Assembly (NCBI RefSeq): GCF_031119625.1
Contig: NZ_JAVHZV010000003.1
Location: forward strand, 86,205 to 150,204
DNA from: Pseudomonas sp. G34
GTDB lineage: Bacteria; Pseudomonadota; Gammaproteobacteria; Pseudomonadales; Pseudomonadaceae
Length of the DNA stretch: 64,000 nucleotides
Direction: 5' to 3'
Shown here: piece by piece, positions 28,343-37,443 of the stretch
Layout: the number at the start of each line of letters is the position of its first letter
Position numbering within the stretch: the first letter of the stretch is position 1
Made by a program: the position numbers and the translations under genes
The notes under the pieces: model-generated
The model's database searches: none
What the model was told of the DNA's origin: nothing
The model's input: the letters and a program-made list of their open reading frames with translations, nothing else

Positions 28343-29265
28343 GGCTGCTCCTTCACGAGACTGACGAAGATGTCTTCCAGCGAGCTCTCGCTGGACTGCA
28401 GATCCTTGAAGGCGATGCCATGCTGCGCCAGGGCTTGCAGCAGCTCGGCGATGCCGGTGTCGTCCTGTTGGCCATCGAAGCTGTAGACCAGCTCATGGCC
28501 GTCGTCGCGCAGCTGCAGGTCATCGCGTTGCAGCGCAGGCGGCAGTTCGCTCAAGGGTTGCTGCAGGTGCAGGGTCAGCTGCTTCTTGCCGAGCTGGCGC
28601 ATCAGGGTGGCCTTGTCCTGCACCAGAATGATCTCGCCCTTGCGGATCACCCCGATGCGGTCGGCCATCTCCTCGGCCTCTTCGATGTAGTGAGTGGTGA
28701 GGATGATGGTCACCCCACGCTCGCGCAGCTTGCGCACCATTTCCCACATGTTGCGGCGCAGCTCGACGTCGACGCCGGCGGTCGGCTCGTCGAGAAACAG
28801 GATCTCCGGCTGGTGGGACAACGCCTTGGCGATCATCACCCGGCGCTTCATGCCACCGGACAATTCGAAGATGCGTGCGTCTTTCTTCTCCCACAGCGAC
28901 AGGTCGCGCAGCAGTTGCTCCAGGTAGGCGTTGTCCGGCGCCTTGCCGAACAGCCCACGGCTGAAGCGCACCGCCGCCCACACGCTTTCGAAGCCTTCGT
29001 TGAACAACTCTTGCGGCACCAGGCCGATCTTCGAACGGGCCGCGCGGTAATCGCGCAGGATGTCATGGCCGGCGACCGTGACCGAGCCGCTGCCCGGATT
29101 GACGATGCCGCAGATGATGCTGATCAGCGTGGTCTTGCCCGCCCCGTTGGGGCCGAGCAGCGCGAAGATCTCGCCCTGGTGGATGTCCAGGTCGATGGAT
29201 TTGAGCGCCGGATGGCCGGACGCGTAGGTCTTGTTCAACTGCTGGATGGAAATGACCGGTTGCAC
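28339..29265 (-). CDS. ABC transporter ATP-binding protein (YadG-like)
   Basis: This is a 308-residue ATPase. Walker A is GPNGAGKTT near residue 40, the signature LSGGMKRR near 138, and Walker [13 protein letters not shown] near 158. A long C-terminal extension is typical of ABC-2 drug/polysaccharide exporters. The start is GTG 29265 ([14 protein letters not shown]), preceded by GAGGCG; upstream frame is not coding-like. It forms an operon with the downstream permease. Confidence 0.9.
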   Translation of the reverse strand: MQPVISIQQLNKTYASGHPALKSIDLDIHQGEIFALLGPNGAGKTTLISIICGIVNPGSGSVTVAGHDILRDYRAARSKIGLVPQELFNEGFESVWAAVRFSRGLFGKAPDNAYLEQLLRDLSLWEKKDARIFELSGGMKRRVMIAKALSHQPEILFLDEPTAGVDVELRRNMWEMVRKLRERGVTIILTTHYIEEAEEMADRIGVIRKGEIILVQDKATLMRQLGKKQLTLHLQQPLSELPPALQRDDLQLRDDGHELVYSFDGQQDDTGIAELLQALAQHGIAFKDLQSSESSLEDIFVSLVKEQP

Positions 29266-29514
29266 GATACGCCTCGATCCTGGAAACAGCTGGCCATTGT
29301 AAAGAAATGTTGCCCTGCCCGCTGAGCCGGCTGACGACTGCGCGCAGGGCGATGCGAGATCGGCTGCCGCCTGCACCTGCTACAGGCACCGCGCGCAGAC
29401 GCCAAGGAGCACGCCGCTATTCGCCAAATTCGGAACATGGACACGACAACCGAGTCCGATACACGGCACACTCATGTACTTCACCGCGAACCCTTCACAC
29501 ACAAGGATCATGCA

Positions 29515-29826
29515 ATGGCTTTCAAACACCTGATTGGCGGCGCCGCTCTGCTCGCCCTGCTCGCCGGCTGCAGCACGACCGACACAGCACCCACCCAGGC
29601 GTCGAAACCTGCCAACAACAATGGCAAATGCAGCGCCGAAGCCGCGCAGAACCTGCTCGGCCAGGTGGCCAATGCCGAAATCGTCGAGCGCGCCCGCGAA
29701 CAGTCCGGCGCGCGCACCGCCCGTGTGCTGTCGCCTGGCGACATGGTCACCCTGGACTACGACTCCCAGCGCCTGAACATCGACATCACCGAAGCCGAAG
29801 TGATCGAGCGCATCACCTGCGGCTGA
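29515..29826 (+). CDS. I78-family peptidase inhibitor lipoprotein
   Basis: This is a 103-residue lipoprotein. A signal with lipobox LLAGC (Cys 19) precedes a Thr/Pro/Asn linker, then the I78 core CSAEAAQNLLGQVAN, ARTARVLSPGDMVTLDY and RLNIDITEAEVIERITCG. I78 members inhibit serine proteases such as subtilisins. The start ATG 29515 has AAGGA at 29502-29506. A strong terminator follows. Confidence 0.85.
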   Translation: MAFKHLIGGAALLALLAGCSTTDTAPTQASKPANNNGKCSAEAAQNLLGQVANAEIVERAREQSGARTARVLSPGDMVTLDYDSQRLNIDITEAEVIERITCG

Positions 29827-29877
29827 GCCGACGGTGCGCCCTGCCGCGGCGCCTGACCGGCCGCAACTGAAACGACG

Positions 29878-29903
29878 AAAGCGCCGCAAGGGCGCTTTCT
29901 GTT
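29878..29903 (+). terminator. Terminator after the I78 inhibitor gene
   Basis: AAAGCGCC (29878-29885) pairs with GGCGCTTT (29891-29898) around GCAAG, followed by CTGTTTTT. It lies 51 bases after the stop codon. Confidence 0.85.
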
Positions 29904-29960
29904 TTTCAGCTACCGCTACAACCCGGCGGCGCCCACCGTCGCAACCGCGGGCGCCCAGGC

Positions 29961-31457
29961 TCAGGCCGCCTTGCGAAACACGCGCAGCAACGGGCGCAGG
30001 CCAAGCAGCAGAACCAGCACGGTGAACGCCAGTACGGTGGCGCTGATCGGCCGTTCCACGAAGGTCATGAAATCCCCCCGCGACAGCAGCATGGCGCGGC
30101 GGAAATGCTCCTCCATCATCGGCCCGAGCACGAAGCCCAGCAGCAGCGGCGCGGCAGGGAAACCGAGCACGCGCATGGCGTAGCCGAAGGCGCCGAACAG
30201 GGTCACCACCAGCACGTCGAAGGCGCTGTGGTTGACGCTGTAGGTACCGATGCAGACGAACATCAGCACCGCCGGGAACAGCAGGTGGTACGGCACCATC
30301 AGCAAGCGCACCCAGAGGCCGATCAGCGGCACGTTGAGGATCACCAGCAGCACGTTGCCGATCCAGAAGCTGACCACCAGCCCCCAGAACAGCGATGGCT
30401 GCTCGGTCATCAGCTGCGGCCCGGGGGCGATGCCATGGATCATCAGGGCGCCGAGCATCAGCGCCATGGTCGCGCTACCGGGAATGCCCAGCGCCATGGT
30501 GGGGATGAAGGCGGTCTGGTCGGCGGCGTTGTTGGCCGCCTCCGGGGCGACGATGCCTTCGATGGCGCCCTTGCCAAAGCGCTCGGGTTCGCGGGCGATG
30601 CGCCGCTCGGTGGCGTAAGCCAGAAACGCCGCGATGGACGGCCCGGTGCCTGGCAGGGTGCCGAAGAACGAGCCGATGCTCGAGCCGCGCAACATCGGCA
30701 GCCAGGAGCGCCTGAGGTCATCGCGGGTGGGCTTCATGGCCGCCAGGCGCAGGGAGTTGCGATCAACCTGGCCGCCGTCCACCTTGCCGATGCTGGCGAT
30801 CACCTCGGCGACGCCGAACAGGCCCATGGCCAGCGCCACCAGGTTGATGCCGTCGGCCAGGTCGAGCACGCCGAAGTCGAAGCGCCGCGTACCGGTGTAG
30901 ATATCGCTGCCCACGGTGCCGAACAGGATGCCGAAGGCGACCATGATCAGGCCCTTGAGCAGCGAGCCGCCGGAGATGTTGGAGGCCGCCACCAGGCCGA
31001 GCAGCATCAACGCGAAGTACTCGGCCGAGGAAAAGCTCAGGGCGTAATGGCTGATGGTCGAGGCCAGGCTCATCAGCAGGATGATGCCGAACGAGCCGCC
31101 GAAGAACGACGCCACGGTGGTCATCAACAACGCCACGCCACCGCGCCCTTGCTGGGCCATGGGGTAGCCATCCAGGCAGGTCACCGCACTGGAGGGGGTG
31201 CCCGGCACGTTGAGCAGGATCGACGCAGTGCTGCCACCGTAGCTGGTGCCGTACCAGATGCCGGCGAGCATGATCAGCGCGGCGGTCGGCTCCAGGTGGA
31301 AGGTCATGGGGAACAGCATGGAGATGGCGGCGAGCACGCCGATGCCCGGGATCACCCCGAGCAAGGTGCCCATGAATACCCCGACGAAGCAGTAGAACAG
31401 GTTGTACCAGGAGAAGGCGGTCTCCATGCCGATCAGCAAATTGTCGACGAAAGACAT
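29961..31457 (-). CDS. TTT transporter large permease TctA (set 1)
   Basis: This is a 498-residue inner-membrane protein of the tripartite tricarboxylate transporter TctA family, with about twelve helices. Family hallmarks are GTLLGVIPGIGVLAAI near residue 33, YGGSTASILLNVPGTPSSAVTCLDGYPMA near 75, and the second-half counterpart GTLPGTGPSIAAFLAY. ATG 31457 gives MSFVDNLLIGM. It is the last gene of the tctC1-B1-A1 operon driven by promoter 33218-33245. The substrate is unknown; the family carries citrate, tricarballylate and aromatic acids. Confidence 0.9.
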   Translation of the reverse strand: MSFVDNLLIGMETAFSWYNLFYCFVGVFMGTLLGVIPGIGVLAAISMLFPMTFHLEPTAALIMLAGIWYGTSYGGSTASILLNVPGTPSSAVTCLDGYPMAQQGRGGVALLMTTVASFFGGSFGIILLMSLASTISHYALSFSSAEYFALMLLGLVAASNISGGSLLKGLIMVAFGILFGTVGSDIYTGTRRFDFGVLDLADGINLVALAMGLFGVAEVIASIGKVDGGQVDRNSLRLAAMKPTRDDLRRSWLPMLRGSSIGSFFGTLPGTGPSIAAFLAYATERRIAREPERFGKGAIEGIVAPEAANNAADQTAFIPTMALGIPGSATMALMLGALMIHGIAPGPQLMTEQPSLFWGLVVSFWIGNVLLVILNVPLIGLWVRLLMVPYHLLFPAVLMFVCIGTYSVNHSAFDVLVVTLFGAFGYAMRVLGFPAAPLLLGFVLGPMMEEHFRRAMLLSRGDFMTFVERPISATVLAFTVLVLLLGLRPLLRVFRKAA

Positions 31458-31468
31458 TCCGGCACCTA

Positions 31469-31912
31469 TCAGAACAGATCGAAATTCATATCCAGCGCGA
31501 GCTGGAAGATCAGGTAGGCGAGCACCGCCAGCGCGGTGGCGAGTAGCAACGCCTGCCTGGGGCGGGTCTTGCTGTCGGCCAGGGCGGAGATCAGCACCAC
31601 GCCGAGCACGGCCGGTATCAACCCGGAAAAGGTCACCGCCAGGGCGAAGAAGCCGATGGCGCCGAGCACCAGCAGCGCCGGGCGCCATTGCACCGACATG
31701 CCGTCACGCAGCCCTGGCCGCAGCCAGGCGAACAGCGCGAGTAACGCGCCCAGCACGCCGAGGCCCACGCCCATGGCGACCGGAAACATGCCCGGGCCCA
31801 TGCGCTGAATGCTGCCGATGTTGTACTGGTTGACGGCGTACAGGCTGACAGCCACGCCGAACACGGCGATCAGCAAGCCGCTGGCCGCGTCCTGATAGTT
31901 ACGCTGTGACAT
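31469..31912 (-). CDS. TTT transporter small permease TctB (set 1)
   Basis: This is a 147-residue membrane protein with four predicted helices, opening MSQRNYQDAASGLLIAVFGVAVSLYAVNQYN, followed by the TctB-type MGPGMFPVAMGVGLGVLGALL. ATG 31912 is preferred over an in-frame TTG at 31918 because GAGGAA is correctly spaced. It lies 11 bases before tctA1. Confidence 0.87.
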   Translation of the reverse strand: MSQRNYQDAASGLLIAVFGVAVSLYAVNQYNIGSIQRMGPGMFPVAMGVGLGVLGALLALFAWLRPGLRDGMSVQWRPALLVLGAIGFFALAVTFSGLIPAVLGVVLISALADSKTRPRQALLLATALAVLAYLIFQLALDMNFDLF

Positions 31913-31967
31913 TGCCAATTCCTCGAAAGCCAGGGCGCGGCACCTGCCGCGCCCTGCAGGTGGGGGC

Positions 31968-32948
31968 CTAGTTGACGGTGGCGCCGGACACTTCGATCAC
32001 CTCGCGCCAGCGCTCGATTTCCTTGTCCAGCAGGTTGCTGAAGTAGCCACTGTCTTCGTTGAGCACCACGCTGCCCTCGGCTTCCATCGCCTGGCGCACC
32101 TTGTCCGAGCGCAGTGCTTCGTTGATCACCTGGTTGAGCTGGGCAACCCGCTCATCGGAGAGCCCGGCGGGGCCGACCACCGCCTTCCAGTCAGCGGTTT
32201 CGAAGCCCTCGAAGCCGCTTTCGGCAACGGTGGGCACCTGCGGCAGAATCGCACTGCGCTGCGCCGAGGTAACGGCCAGCGGCCGCAGCGAGCCGGCGCG
32301 AATGTGCGGCAGTACGCTGGGCATGCTGCCGATATAGATGTCGACCACCCCGCCCATCACGTCGGAAATCGCCTGGGCGATGCCTGGGTAAGGAACGTGG
32401 GTCAGCTCGATACCGGCCTTGTTCTGCAGCAGCTCCAGCGACAGGTGCGCCACGGTGCCGGAGCCCGGCGTGCCGAACAGCAGGCGACCCGGCTCACCCT
32501 TGGCCTCGGCGAGCAGGCCCGGCAGGTCCTTGAGCGGTGAATCACTGCGCGCGACGATCACCATCGGCTGGGTGGAGATCACCGCGATATGGCGGAAATC
32601 CTTCTTGGGGTCGTAGGGAATGTCCTTGTACAGGCTCGGATTGACCGCCAGGTTGGAGGTCTGCCCGATGGCCAGCGTCTGCCCGTCTGCGGAGGCGCGG
32701 GCCAGCTGTGCCAGGCCGATATTGCCGCCGGCGCCGGGCCGGTTCTCGACCACGAAGTTCCAGCCGGTGCTTTCGCCGACCTGCTGGGTCAGCTGGCGTG
32801 CAGAGATGTCGGTGCCGCCGCCCGGTGGGAACGGCACGATGAAATTGATGTTGCCCTTGGGATAGTCAGCGGCCTGCACCGCCCCCATCGATACGCTCAG
32901 GGCGAGCAGGGCCGTGGCAGTTAGCTTTCTTGTGATAGTGCCAATCAT
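31968..32948 (-). CDS. TTT solute-binding protein TctC/Bug (set 1)
   Basis: This is a 326-residue periplasmic binding protein with a signal peptide (residues 1-26, ending VQA before ADYP). Bug-family motifs are INFIVPFPPGGGTDISARQL near residue 34, VVENRPGAGGNIGLAQLA near 65, and the domain-crossing FGTPGSGTVAHLSLEL. It captures a carboxylate for TctAB. ATG 32948 follows a GGAGG-like site. It is the first gene of the operon. Confidence 0.92.
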   Translation of the reverse strand: MIGTITRKLTATALLALSVSMGAVQAADYPKGNINFIVPFPPGGGTDISARQLTQQVGESTGWNFVVENRPGAGGNIGLAQLARASADGQTLAIGQTSNLAVNPSLYKDIPYDPKKDFRHIAVISTQPMVIVARSDSPLKDLPGLLAEAKGEPGRLLFGTPGSGTVAHLSLELLQNKAGIELTHVPYPGIAQAISDVMGGVVDIYIGSMPSVLPHIRAGSLRPLAVTSAQRSAILPQVPTVAESGFEGFETADWKAVVGPAGLSDERVAQLNQVINEALRSDKVRQAMEAEGSVVLNEDSGYFSNLLDKEIERWREVIEVSGATVN

Positions 32949-33346
32949 GGGAGGCGATCCTCTTGGAGTGTCTGGTGGCCACGGCAGTACTGCCAGGGCC
33001 CTTTCTCTTGATGCGCGGGTGATCGGCAGGCAGCCGAGCACCGCTCAACGACGTAGCTGGGACGCGGGCGCGCGCGCAGACGTGGCTGGGAGAAAGACGG
33101 CGGGAACTGTGCAGAGCCGGGGGCAGGCGCCCGGCAGGGGTACGTTTCGGCTCATGGTGCGGACCTTGTTGTTCTACTTCACCAGGGGCAGGCGTGGCCT
33201 GCCGCGAATAGACCTAGAGCCTACCATAAAGAAACGTCGTTTCAATATTGAATTTATCAACGTACAAATACAGCCAAATATGCCGATAAGACCGCACGCA
33301 GGATGAGTAAGATCAAATATTTAGAAACGATATTCTATTTATATCG
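32949..33346. other. Intergenic region (398 bp) with promoter A for tctC1
   Basis: No gene is visible. The tctC1-side leader is about 270 bp and GC-rich. The part from 33215 to 33350 is AT-rich and contains promoter A, the palindrome TTCAATATTGAA (33241-33252), and a CGATAT/ATATCG pair (33328-33333, 33341-33346) just past the amidohydrolase gene stop. Confidence 0.6.
33218..33245 (-). promoter_or_regulatory. Promoter A with IclR-type palindrome, upstream of tctC1-B1-A1
   Basis: On the minus strand TTGAAA (33240-33245) and TAGGCT (33218-33223) are separated by 16 bp. Between them, 33231-33243 is the palindrome GAAACGTCGTTTC (six-base arms, one-base centre). Its flanks CATAA and AATA are shared with promoters B and C. 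It sits about 270 bp before the tctC1 start. Confidence 0.75.
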
Positions 33347-34147
33347 CTAGAAACGATAGAGCGCCGCCGGGTTGTCGACCAGGCAGGCCTGCAGCTGGGC
33401 GCTGCTCAGCTCGCGACGCAGAAAGGCCAGCATGTCCGCCGAGCGCGGTAACGGCGGCGGCGTCATCACGTGGGGCCAATCGCTGCCCCACAGGCAGCGC
33501 TCGGGATAGTGCGCGAGCAAATGGCGCAGCGGCCTGGCGAGGTCATCGTAACGGCCGATCTGCCGGCTGACGCGAGTCGGCGCCAGCTTGACCCACACCC
33601 GCCCGCTGTCGAGCAGGCGACACAAGTCCGCCAGGTTTTCCGTACTGTCAGGCGCGATATGGCCGAAGTGATCGAGCACCAGTGCTTGACGGGCCGGCAA
33701 CCGGCCCAGCAACGCCTGCAGCGCAGCGTAGCGCTGCGGCTCGGTGTTGAGCTCCACGTGCCAGTCCTGCTCGAAGGCACGCGCGGCGAGGGCCGGCAAG
33801 CGTTGCAAGTCGTTGATGCCCAGCCGCGTGCGGTCCTGGATGCGCACGCCCCGCACCCCCGCCTCGGCCATTTCGGCGAGCCCGCTGGTGCCTTCATCGA
33901 TCATCACCACACCGCGCAGCGCGATGTGCCTGGCACTGCCCAGCACCTCGAGCAGGTGGCTGTTGTCGGTTCCATCGATGGACGCCTGCACCAGCACCGC
34001 CCGAGCGATGCCATCGACCATGGCCTCCTCGCGAAAGGCCTCGATGCCCTTGCGCGGCGGTTGGTAGCTGGCCTCGGTATAAGGCCGGCTGGCCGAGAAG
34101 ACGTGGACGTGACAGTCGCACAGCGGTGCCGAGGCTGGCTGCGTCAT
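33347..34147 (-). CDS. Amidohydrolase (COG3618 / PDC-lactonase-like)
   Basis: This is a 266-residue TIM-barrel metal-dependent hydrolase of the amidohydrolase 2 group, which includes 2-pyrone-4,6-dicarboxylate lactonase and L-fuconolactonase. It has CDCHVHVF at the N-terminus, LDHFGH near residue 160 and WGSDWPHV near 222. Its start overlaps the tctA2 stop by four bases, so it belongs to that operon. A lactone or cyclic carboxylate is a reasonable substrate, perhaps the compound imported by the co-transcribed transporter. Confidence 0.85.
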   Translation of the reverse strand: MTQPASAPLCDCHVHVFSASRPYTEASYQPPRKGIEAFREEAMVDGIARAVLVQASIDGTDNSHLLEVLGSARHIALRGVVMIDEGTSGLAEMAEAGVRGVRIQDRTRLGINDLQRLPALAARAFEQDWHVELNTEPQRYAALQALLGRLPARQALVLDHFGHIAPDSTENLADLCRLLDSGRVWVKLAPTRVSRQIGRYDDLARPLRHLLAHYPERCLWGSDWPHVMTPPPLPRSADMLAFLRRELSSAQLQACLVDNPAALYRF

Positions 34148-35634
34148 GCTCGAGCACTCCCACGGGCATGGCGATAATGCTGGTAGGCCGCCCCCAGCGC
34201 ACCTAGCAGCGTCAGCCCGAGCAGGCTCAGCACGATGGGCGAGTGAATGAAGATATCGAGGCTGCCACCGCCGGTCAGCAGCGCCTGGCGCAGGCTCTGC
34301 TCCAGCGGCTGGCCGAGAATCAGGCCGATCAGCAGCGGCGGCAGCGGGAAGCCGGCGCGGCGCAGGGCAAAGCCCACCACGCCGGCCGCCAGCATCACGC
34401 CAACGTCGAACAGGTTGTTGTTCACCGAATAGGCACCGAACAGCGCCAGGATGGCGATCAGCGGGTAAAGATGGCGGGGCTGGATGCGGATCACGTGCAC
34501 CGCACCGCGGAACATCGCCAGGCCGAAGATGATGCAGGGTATCGCCAGCAGGATCAGCGCCTGGAAGATCGCGTAGATCTCCACGCCATGGTCCCGAAAC
34601 AGGAACGGCCCGGGGGTCAGCCCCTGCAGCATGAAGGCGCCGAGGATCACCGCGGTCACTGCGTCACCGGGAATACCGAGGGCCAGCATCGGCACCAGCG
34701 CGCCGCCAGTCACCGCGTTGTTGGCCGCCTCGGGCGCCGCCACGCCCTCGACCTCGCCTTTACCGAACGCCTCCCTGCGCGGCGAACGCGAACGCGCCAG
34801 GTTGTAGCTGACGAACGCCGGCACGGTGGAGCCGATGCCCGGCAGAATGCCCACGAAGGTGCCAATCAGCGACGACAACAGCAGCGTACCGCGCATCCGC
34901 CACATGGCCAGAAAGCCCACCTTGCCGCCATCCACGCCCACCGGATCGGCCTGGGTGTGCTGGCCGCGGCGGCGATCGAAGACCTGCTGCAGCACCTCGG
35001 ACATGGCGAACAGGCCGATCAACACGGGAATCAGCTGCAGACCGTCCTCGGCCGAGAAGCTGCCGAAGGTGAAACGCGGCAGGCCCTCGATGGGATCGAG
35101 GCCGACGATGCCGGCAGTGATGCCGAGCAGCACCATGATCGCCGAGTCGAGCCTGGAGCCCCCACCAAATAGTACGATGATCGACAATGCGAAGAACATC
35201 AGCGCAGCCATCTGCGCCGGGCCGAAGTCCAGGGCGAAGGCGGCCAGCGGCTGCGCCAGCAGGATCAGCACCACGCAGCTGAACAGGTTGCCGAACACGC
35301 TGGCATACAGCGCCACGCGCAACGCCTCCCCCGCCCGCCCCTGCCGGGCCATGGGATAACCGTCGATCACCGTCGCCGCCGACGACGGCGTACCCGGCAC
35401 ACCGAGCAGGATGGCGGAGATCGAACCACCGAAGATCGCGCCCTGATACACCCCCAGCAACAGGATGAGTGCCGGGATCGGCGGCATGCTGAAGGTCACC
35501 GGAATCAACAGCGCGATGGCCATGGTCGGCCCAAGGCCGGGAATGGCGCCGATGATGATGCCGACGATCACACCGGTGACAGCCGCCACCAGCACCCAGA
35601 TATCCAACAAGGCGTAAAAAGCGTCGAGAAGCAT
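34144..35634 (-). CDS. TTT transporter large permease TctA (set 2)
   Basis: This is a 496-residue TctA-family permease. It carries GAIPGLGPTMAIALLIPVTF near residue 28, GGSISAILLGVPGTPSSAATVIDGYPMA near 70, and the later GILPGIGSTVPAFVSYNLAR. It differs clearly from set 1, so it is not a recent duplicate. It follows tctB2 by 28 bases and overlaps the amidohydrolase gene. Confidence 0.9.
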   Translation of the reverse strand: MLLDAFYALLDIWVLVAAVTGVIVGIIIGAIPGLGPTMAIALLIPVTFSMPPIPALILLLGVYQGAIFGGSISAILLGVPGTPSSAATVIDGYPMARQGRAGEALRVALYASVFGNLFSCVVLILLAQPLAAFALDFGPAQMAALMFFALSIIVLFGGGSRLDSAIMVLLGITAGIVGLDPIEGLPRFTFGSFSAEDGLQLIPVLIGLFAMSEVLQQVFDRRRGQHTQADPVGVDGGKVGFLAMWRMRGTLLLSSLIGTFVGILPGIGSTVPAFVSYNLARSRSPRREAFGKGEVEGVAAPEAANNAVTGGALVPMLALGIPGDAVTAVILGAFMLQGLTPGPFLFRDHGVEIYAIFQALILLAIPCIIFGLAMFRGAVHVIRIQPRHLYPLIAILALFGAYSVNNNLFDVGVMLAAGVVGFALRRAGFPLPPLLIGLILGQPLEQSLRQALLTGGGSLDIFIHSPIVLSLLGLTLLGALGAAYQHYRHARGSARA

Positions 35635-35662
35635 GGCAATGTCTCAGCCGGAGGCCCGGCGG

Positions 35663-36136
35663 TCAGGGAAGCGGAATATTCAAGGCGTGGCGCGCACCCA
35701 GGGTGACCAGCACGGCCACCGCCAGCGGCAGCAGCAGGCCGAGCGCCAGGCGCCGCTCGCCCAGCAGCCACGCCAGCGCGATACCCACGGCAGCGCTGCA
35801 GAGCAGAAAGCCCAGGGCATCCATCGCCAGCACCGCGCCGCCCACCAGCAAGCCGACCAGCAACACCCGCGCCCAGTCCAGCGCCGCGCCCGGCGCTTCT
35901 TCGAGCTCCGCGCGGCGTAGCCACAGGCGCAGTGCGGCGGCCACTGCCAGCAGGGCGAGAACCAGGCGAGGAAAGAAGCGTGCATCCGGGCCGCTGTCAC
36001 CGAAGTCGAACACCAGCACCTGCGCCTGCAGGCTGGCCAGCCCACCCAGCGCCACCAGCAGGATCGCCACGCTGGCCAGGCTTGGCAGGCCGAAGCGGCG
36101 CTTCTGGTCGGCAGTGTCGTGCGATGGCTTGCTCAT
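35663..36136 (-). CDS. TTT transporter small permease TctB (set 2)
   Basis: This is a 157-residue TctB-like membrane protein. The N-terminus is charged (MSKPSHDTADQKRRFG), followed by a helix, the segment DFGDSGPDARFFPRLVLALL typical of TctB, and further helices rich in Leu/Val. Its start overlaps the tctC2 stop by four bases, indicating translational coupling. Confidence 0.85.
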   Translation of the reverse strand: MSKPSHDTADQKRRFGLPSLASVAILLVALGGLASLQAQVLVFDFGDSGPDARFFPRLVLALLAVAAALRLWLRRAELEEAPGAALDWARVLLVGLLVGGAVLAMDALGFLLCSAAVGIALAWLLGERRLALGLLLPLAVAVLVTLGARHALNIPLP

Positions 36137-37101
36137 CGTTTCAACTCCTCGGCCAGGCTCCGATACACCGCCAGGTTGCGCTGGATCACTTCATCCATCT
36201 GTTCACCGGAAAGAATCCTCACCGGCTGGCTGAGCTTGTCCATATCACGGGCGAAAGCCTCGGACGCCGCCGCTTCGGCGAAGGCCGCGCGCAGCCGCTC
36301 GACCCGCTCGGCCGGCACGCCACGCGGCACCATCAGGCCGACGATGGAGGGAAACTCGATGGCGTAGCCCGCGTCGGTGAGCGTCGGTACCGCGGGGAAG
36401 TCCGGGTCACGGCTGTCGTCGAGCACGGCCAACAGGCGCAGGCGCTCACCCCTGACCATGTCGCGATAGGCCGGCACCAGGCCGATATCGATATGCCCAC
36501 CCAGCAGTGCCGCAGTCACGCTGGAGGCACTGCTGAACGGCACGTGCTGCAGATCTGCCGAGGTCTTGCGCACCAGCGCGGTAAAGGTCAGGCGCGGCCC
36601 GCTGAGGGCGCCAGCGGTGCCATAGGTGAGCCGCTTGCCGGCGGCCGCCGCGCCAAGCAGTTCGTCGAGCGAGCGATACGGGCTGTCGGCCCGCACCAGC
36701 ACGCCGTGATAGGGCCCGGAGTAATTCATCAGCGAGGTGAAATCGGCAATCGGGTCGTAGCCGACCGGGCGCAGCGCCGGGGTCACGAACAGCGGCGACG
36801 AGGTGGTGGCAATCACCGCGTAGCCATCGGCCTTGCGCGCTGCGAGGCCGCGCATGGCATTGATGCCACCGCCGCCGGGGCGGTTCTCGACCACCACCGG
36901 CTGGCCGAGCAGGGGCTCGGCCAGGGCCGCCAGGCGGCGCGCGGAAATGTCCGTGGTGCCGCCCGCACCGTAGGGCACGATCAGCGAAATGGCGCGGCTG
37001 GGGTAGTCGGCAGCCCCGGCCAGGCTCGGGAAGAGCAACGGCAGCAGCGCAGCGACGACGAAGAAATAGCGGCGAACCGCAACGCTCGTGGGCGATGTCA
37101 T
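36133..37101 (-). CDS. TTT solute-binding protein TctC/Bug (set 2)
   Basis: This is a 322-residue periplasmic Bug-family protein. It has a signal peptide (residues 1-30, ending AGA before ADYP), then ISLIVPYGAGGTTDISARRLA near residue 40, VVENRPGGGGINAMRGLA near 75, and TYGTAGALSGPRLTF. It opens the tctC2-B2-A2-amidohydrolase operon and lies 135 bp downstream of promoter B. Confidence 0.92.
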   Translation of the reverse strand: MTSPTSVAVRRYFFVVAALLPLLFPSLAGAADYPSRAISLIVPYGAGGTTDISARRLAALAEPLLGQPVVVENRPGGGGINAMRGLAARKADGYAVIATTSSPLFVTPALRPVGYDPIADFTSLMNYSGPYHGVLVRADSPYRSLDELLGAAAAGKRLTYGTAGALSGPRLTFTALVRKTSADLQHVPFSSASSVTAALLGGHIDIGLVPAYRDMVRGERLRLLAVLDDSRDPDFPAVPTLTDAGYAIEFPSIVGLMVPRGVPAERVERLRAAFAEAAASEAFARDMDKLSQPVRILSGEQMDEVIQRNLAVYRSLAEELKR

Positions 37102-37235
37102 GGGGTTCCCTTGTTCTTATTGTGGGAATGATGAATGCGATATCGCAGCTGGTTGCGCGCATCGCGGCACCGGCCAAGCCTGGCACCCATCCGCTCGCCA
37201 CCCTGCAGGCGCGAACCGGATGTTCAACGAAGAAC

Positions 37236-37263
37236 AGCCTAGCATAAAGAAACGCCATTTCAA
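37236..37263 (-). promoter_or_regulatory. Promoter B with IclR-type palindrome, upstream of tctC2 operon
   Basis: On the minus strand TTGAAA (37258-37263) and TAGGCT (37236-37241) are 16 bp apart, enclosing GAAACGCCATTTC (37249-37261). The core and its flanks (CATAA before, AATAATG after) nearly match promoters A and C. Confidence 0.75.
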
Positions 37264-37377
37264 TAATGGCAATTCAAGACAACTCCAGCATTCCGCACGG
37301 CTACCAGAGCCCGCTGGCTAAACCGAAAAAACACGGGTATGCAGCGCCATCTCTTTCAAGGCGACGATGAACCCAAT

Positions 37378-37390
37378 GAAATAAAATTTC
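37378..37390. promoter_or_regulatory. Additional GAAAT-N3-ATTTC palindrome near iclR
   Basis: GAAATAAAATTTC has five-base arms and a three-base centre, the geometry of the sites in promoters A-C and before rraA. A TTGAAA lies over it on the minus strand, but no matching -10 is visible. It may be an auxiliary operator for the tctC2 operon. Confidence 0.45.
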
Positions 37391-37443
37391 AAAACCTTTC
37401 GAATGCCAAGCCAGGCGGCGGCGCCACTAGCGCCTCGCCATTT

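Larger units (their letters stand above)
37102..37443. other. Intergenic region (342 bp) with promoter B and a second palindrome
   Basis: No gene is visible. It holds promoter B at 37236-37263 and, further on, GAAATAAAATTTC at 37378-37390. The latter has the same 13-bp geometry and is again followed by TTTCAA. The second site lies only about 50 bases past the iclR stop codon. Confidence 0.6.
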
